Assembly (NCBI GenBank): GCA_030840885.1
Contig: JAVEDQ010000090.1
Location: 1 to 14,269 of the forward strand
Reading direction: 5' to 3'
Source of the DNA: Frankiaceae bacterium
GTDB taxonomy: Bacteria; Actinomycetota; Actinomycetes; Frankiales; Frankiaceae
Length of the DNA: 14,269 nt
The notes under the pieces: model-generated
What the model was told of the DNA's origin: nothing
What the model saw: the letters and a program-made list of their open reading frames with translations, nothing else
Database searches by the model: none
Translations under genes and position numbers: made by a program
Shown here: piece after piece, positions 14,116 to 14,269 of the stretch
Numbering within the stretch: the first letter of the stretch is position 1
Layout: the number at the start of each line of letters is the position of its first letter

Positions 14116-14269
14116 ATGGCTGGGGTGATAGCTCAGAGCACAGCGACGCAGCTGCGTGCGGCCGTCGACGACATTCTTGGCGGCCACCGCGACGTGCCGG
14201 CAGCGGCCGCGGCCGCGTTCCGACGCCTGGTCGACGTGCTCGAAGCCAGCCCGGATGCGGTCATCTTCG
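14116..14269 (+). CDS. Unknown protein, N-terminal part, cut by window edge; possibly excisionase-type antitoxin
   Basis: Fifty-one codons are visible: MAGVIAQSTATQLRAAVDDI, an Ala-rich helix AAAAAFRRLVDVLEASPDAV, then the edge. Two amphipathic helices are likely. The pattern of a short Ala-rich helix followed by RLVDVLEASPDAV resembles the N-terminal part of excisionase-family DNA-binding proteins, often antitoxins, where a MerR-like helix-turn-helix follows at once. That helix-turn-helix would lie outside the window, so this is a weak inference. The upstream inverted repeats and the probable leaderless start would fit an autoregulated antitoxin operon. The ATG at 14116 is the first start after the -10 and coding character begins there. 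The alternative is an unrelated hypothetical protein. Confidence 0.55.
   Translation, partial: MAGVIAQSTATQLRAAVDDILGGHRDVPAAAAAAFRRLVDVLEASPDAVIF

Noticed and set aside
1..14269. tRNA, rRNA, CRISPR arrays, insertion sequences or phage genes
   Set aside because: No regularly spaced repeats, transposase motifs, terminal repeats or tRNA-like cloverleaf ends were seen while reading both strands.

Overview
The window is high-GC DNA with densely packed genes, frequent GTG and TTG starts, stop/start overlaps and a strong third-position GC bias. Several families point to a soil-type actinobacterium: an AcuC-type deacetylase beside an inverted-order (GNAT-first) Pat acetyltransferase, SpoIIE/HATPase partner-switching proteins, and a DUF4389 membrane protein. 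A Frankiales/Geodermatophilales-like host is a guess from overall flavour only. No rRNA, tRNA, insertion sequence, phage gene or CRISPR array was found.

Layout. Positions 1-1417 (minus): the N-terminus of a serine hydrolase of the class C beta-lactamase fold, cut by the window edge, behind a complete patatin-like phospholipase. Positions 1550-6949 (plus): a probable operon of acuC (lysine deacetylase), a Pat-type protein acetyltransferase whose reading frame is broken by one in-frame TAG at 4509-4511, and a gamma-glutamyltransferase. Positions 7007-7678 (plus): a small membrane protein with an ion-channel-like C-terminus. It converges on a minus-strand dienelactone hydrolase (7697-8431).

Positions 8528-11835 form a signalling block. 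A 171-aa unnamed protein and an RsbW-like HATPase overlap by ATGA on the minus strand. A GAF-SpoIIE phosphatase is divergent from them, and a second HATPase follows after 457 bp that hold no convincing gene. Positions 11853-13667 (minus) carry a zinc-free MDR oxidoreductase behind a duplicated DUF4389 membrane protein that has its own plausible promoter. Positions 13668-14115 are non-coding and contain a promoter, hairpins and an 11-bp perfect inverted repeat. From 14116 a new plus-strand gene, perhaps leaderless, runs off the edge.

How the genes may work together. AcuC and Pat are the eraser and writer of reversible lysine acetylation, classically on acetyl-CoA synthetase; the TAG makes the state of the writer uncertain. 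The two HATPases and the phosphatase have the parts of an anti-sigma/anti-anti-sigma switch, but no STAS antagonist or sigma factor is in the window. The least explained items are the amber-split Pat, the channel-like membrane protein, the 171-aa partner of the HATPase, and the inverted-repeat regions at 10994-11321 and 13698-14085.
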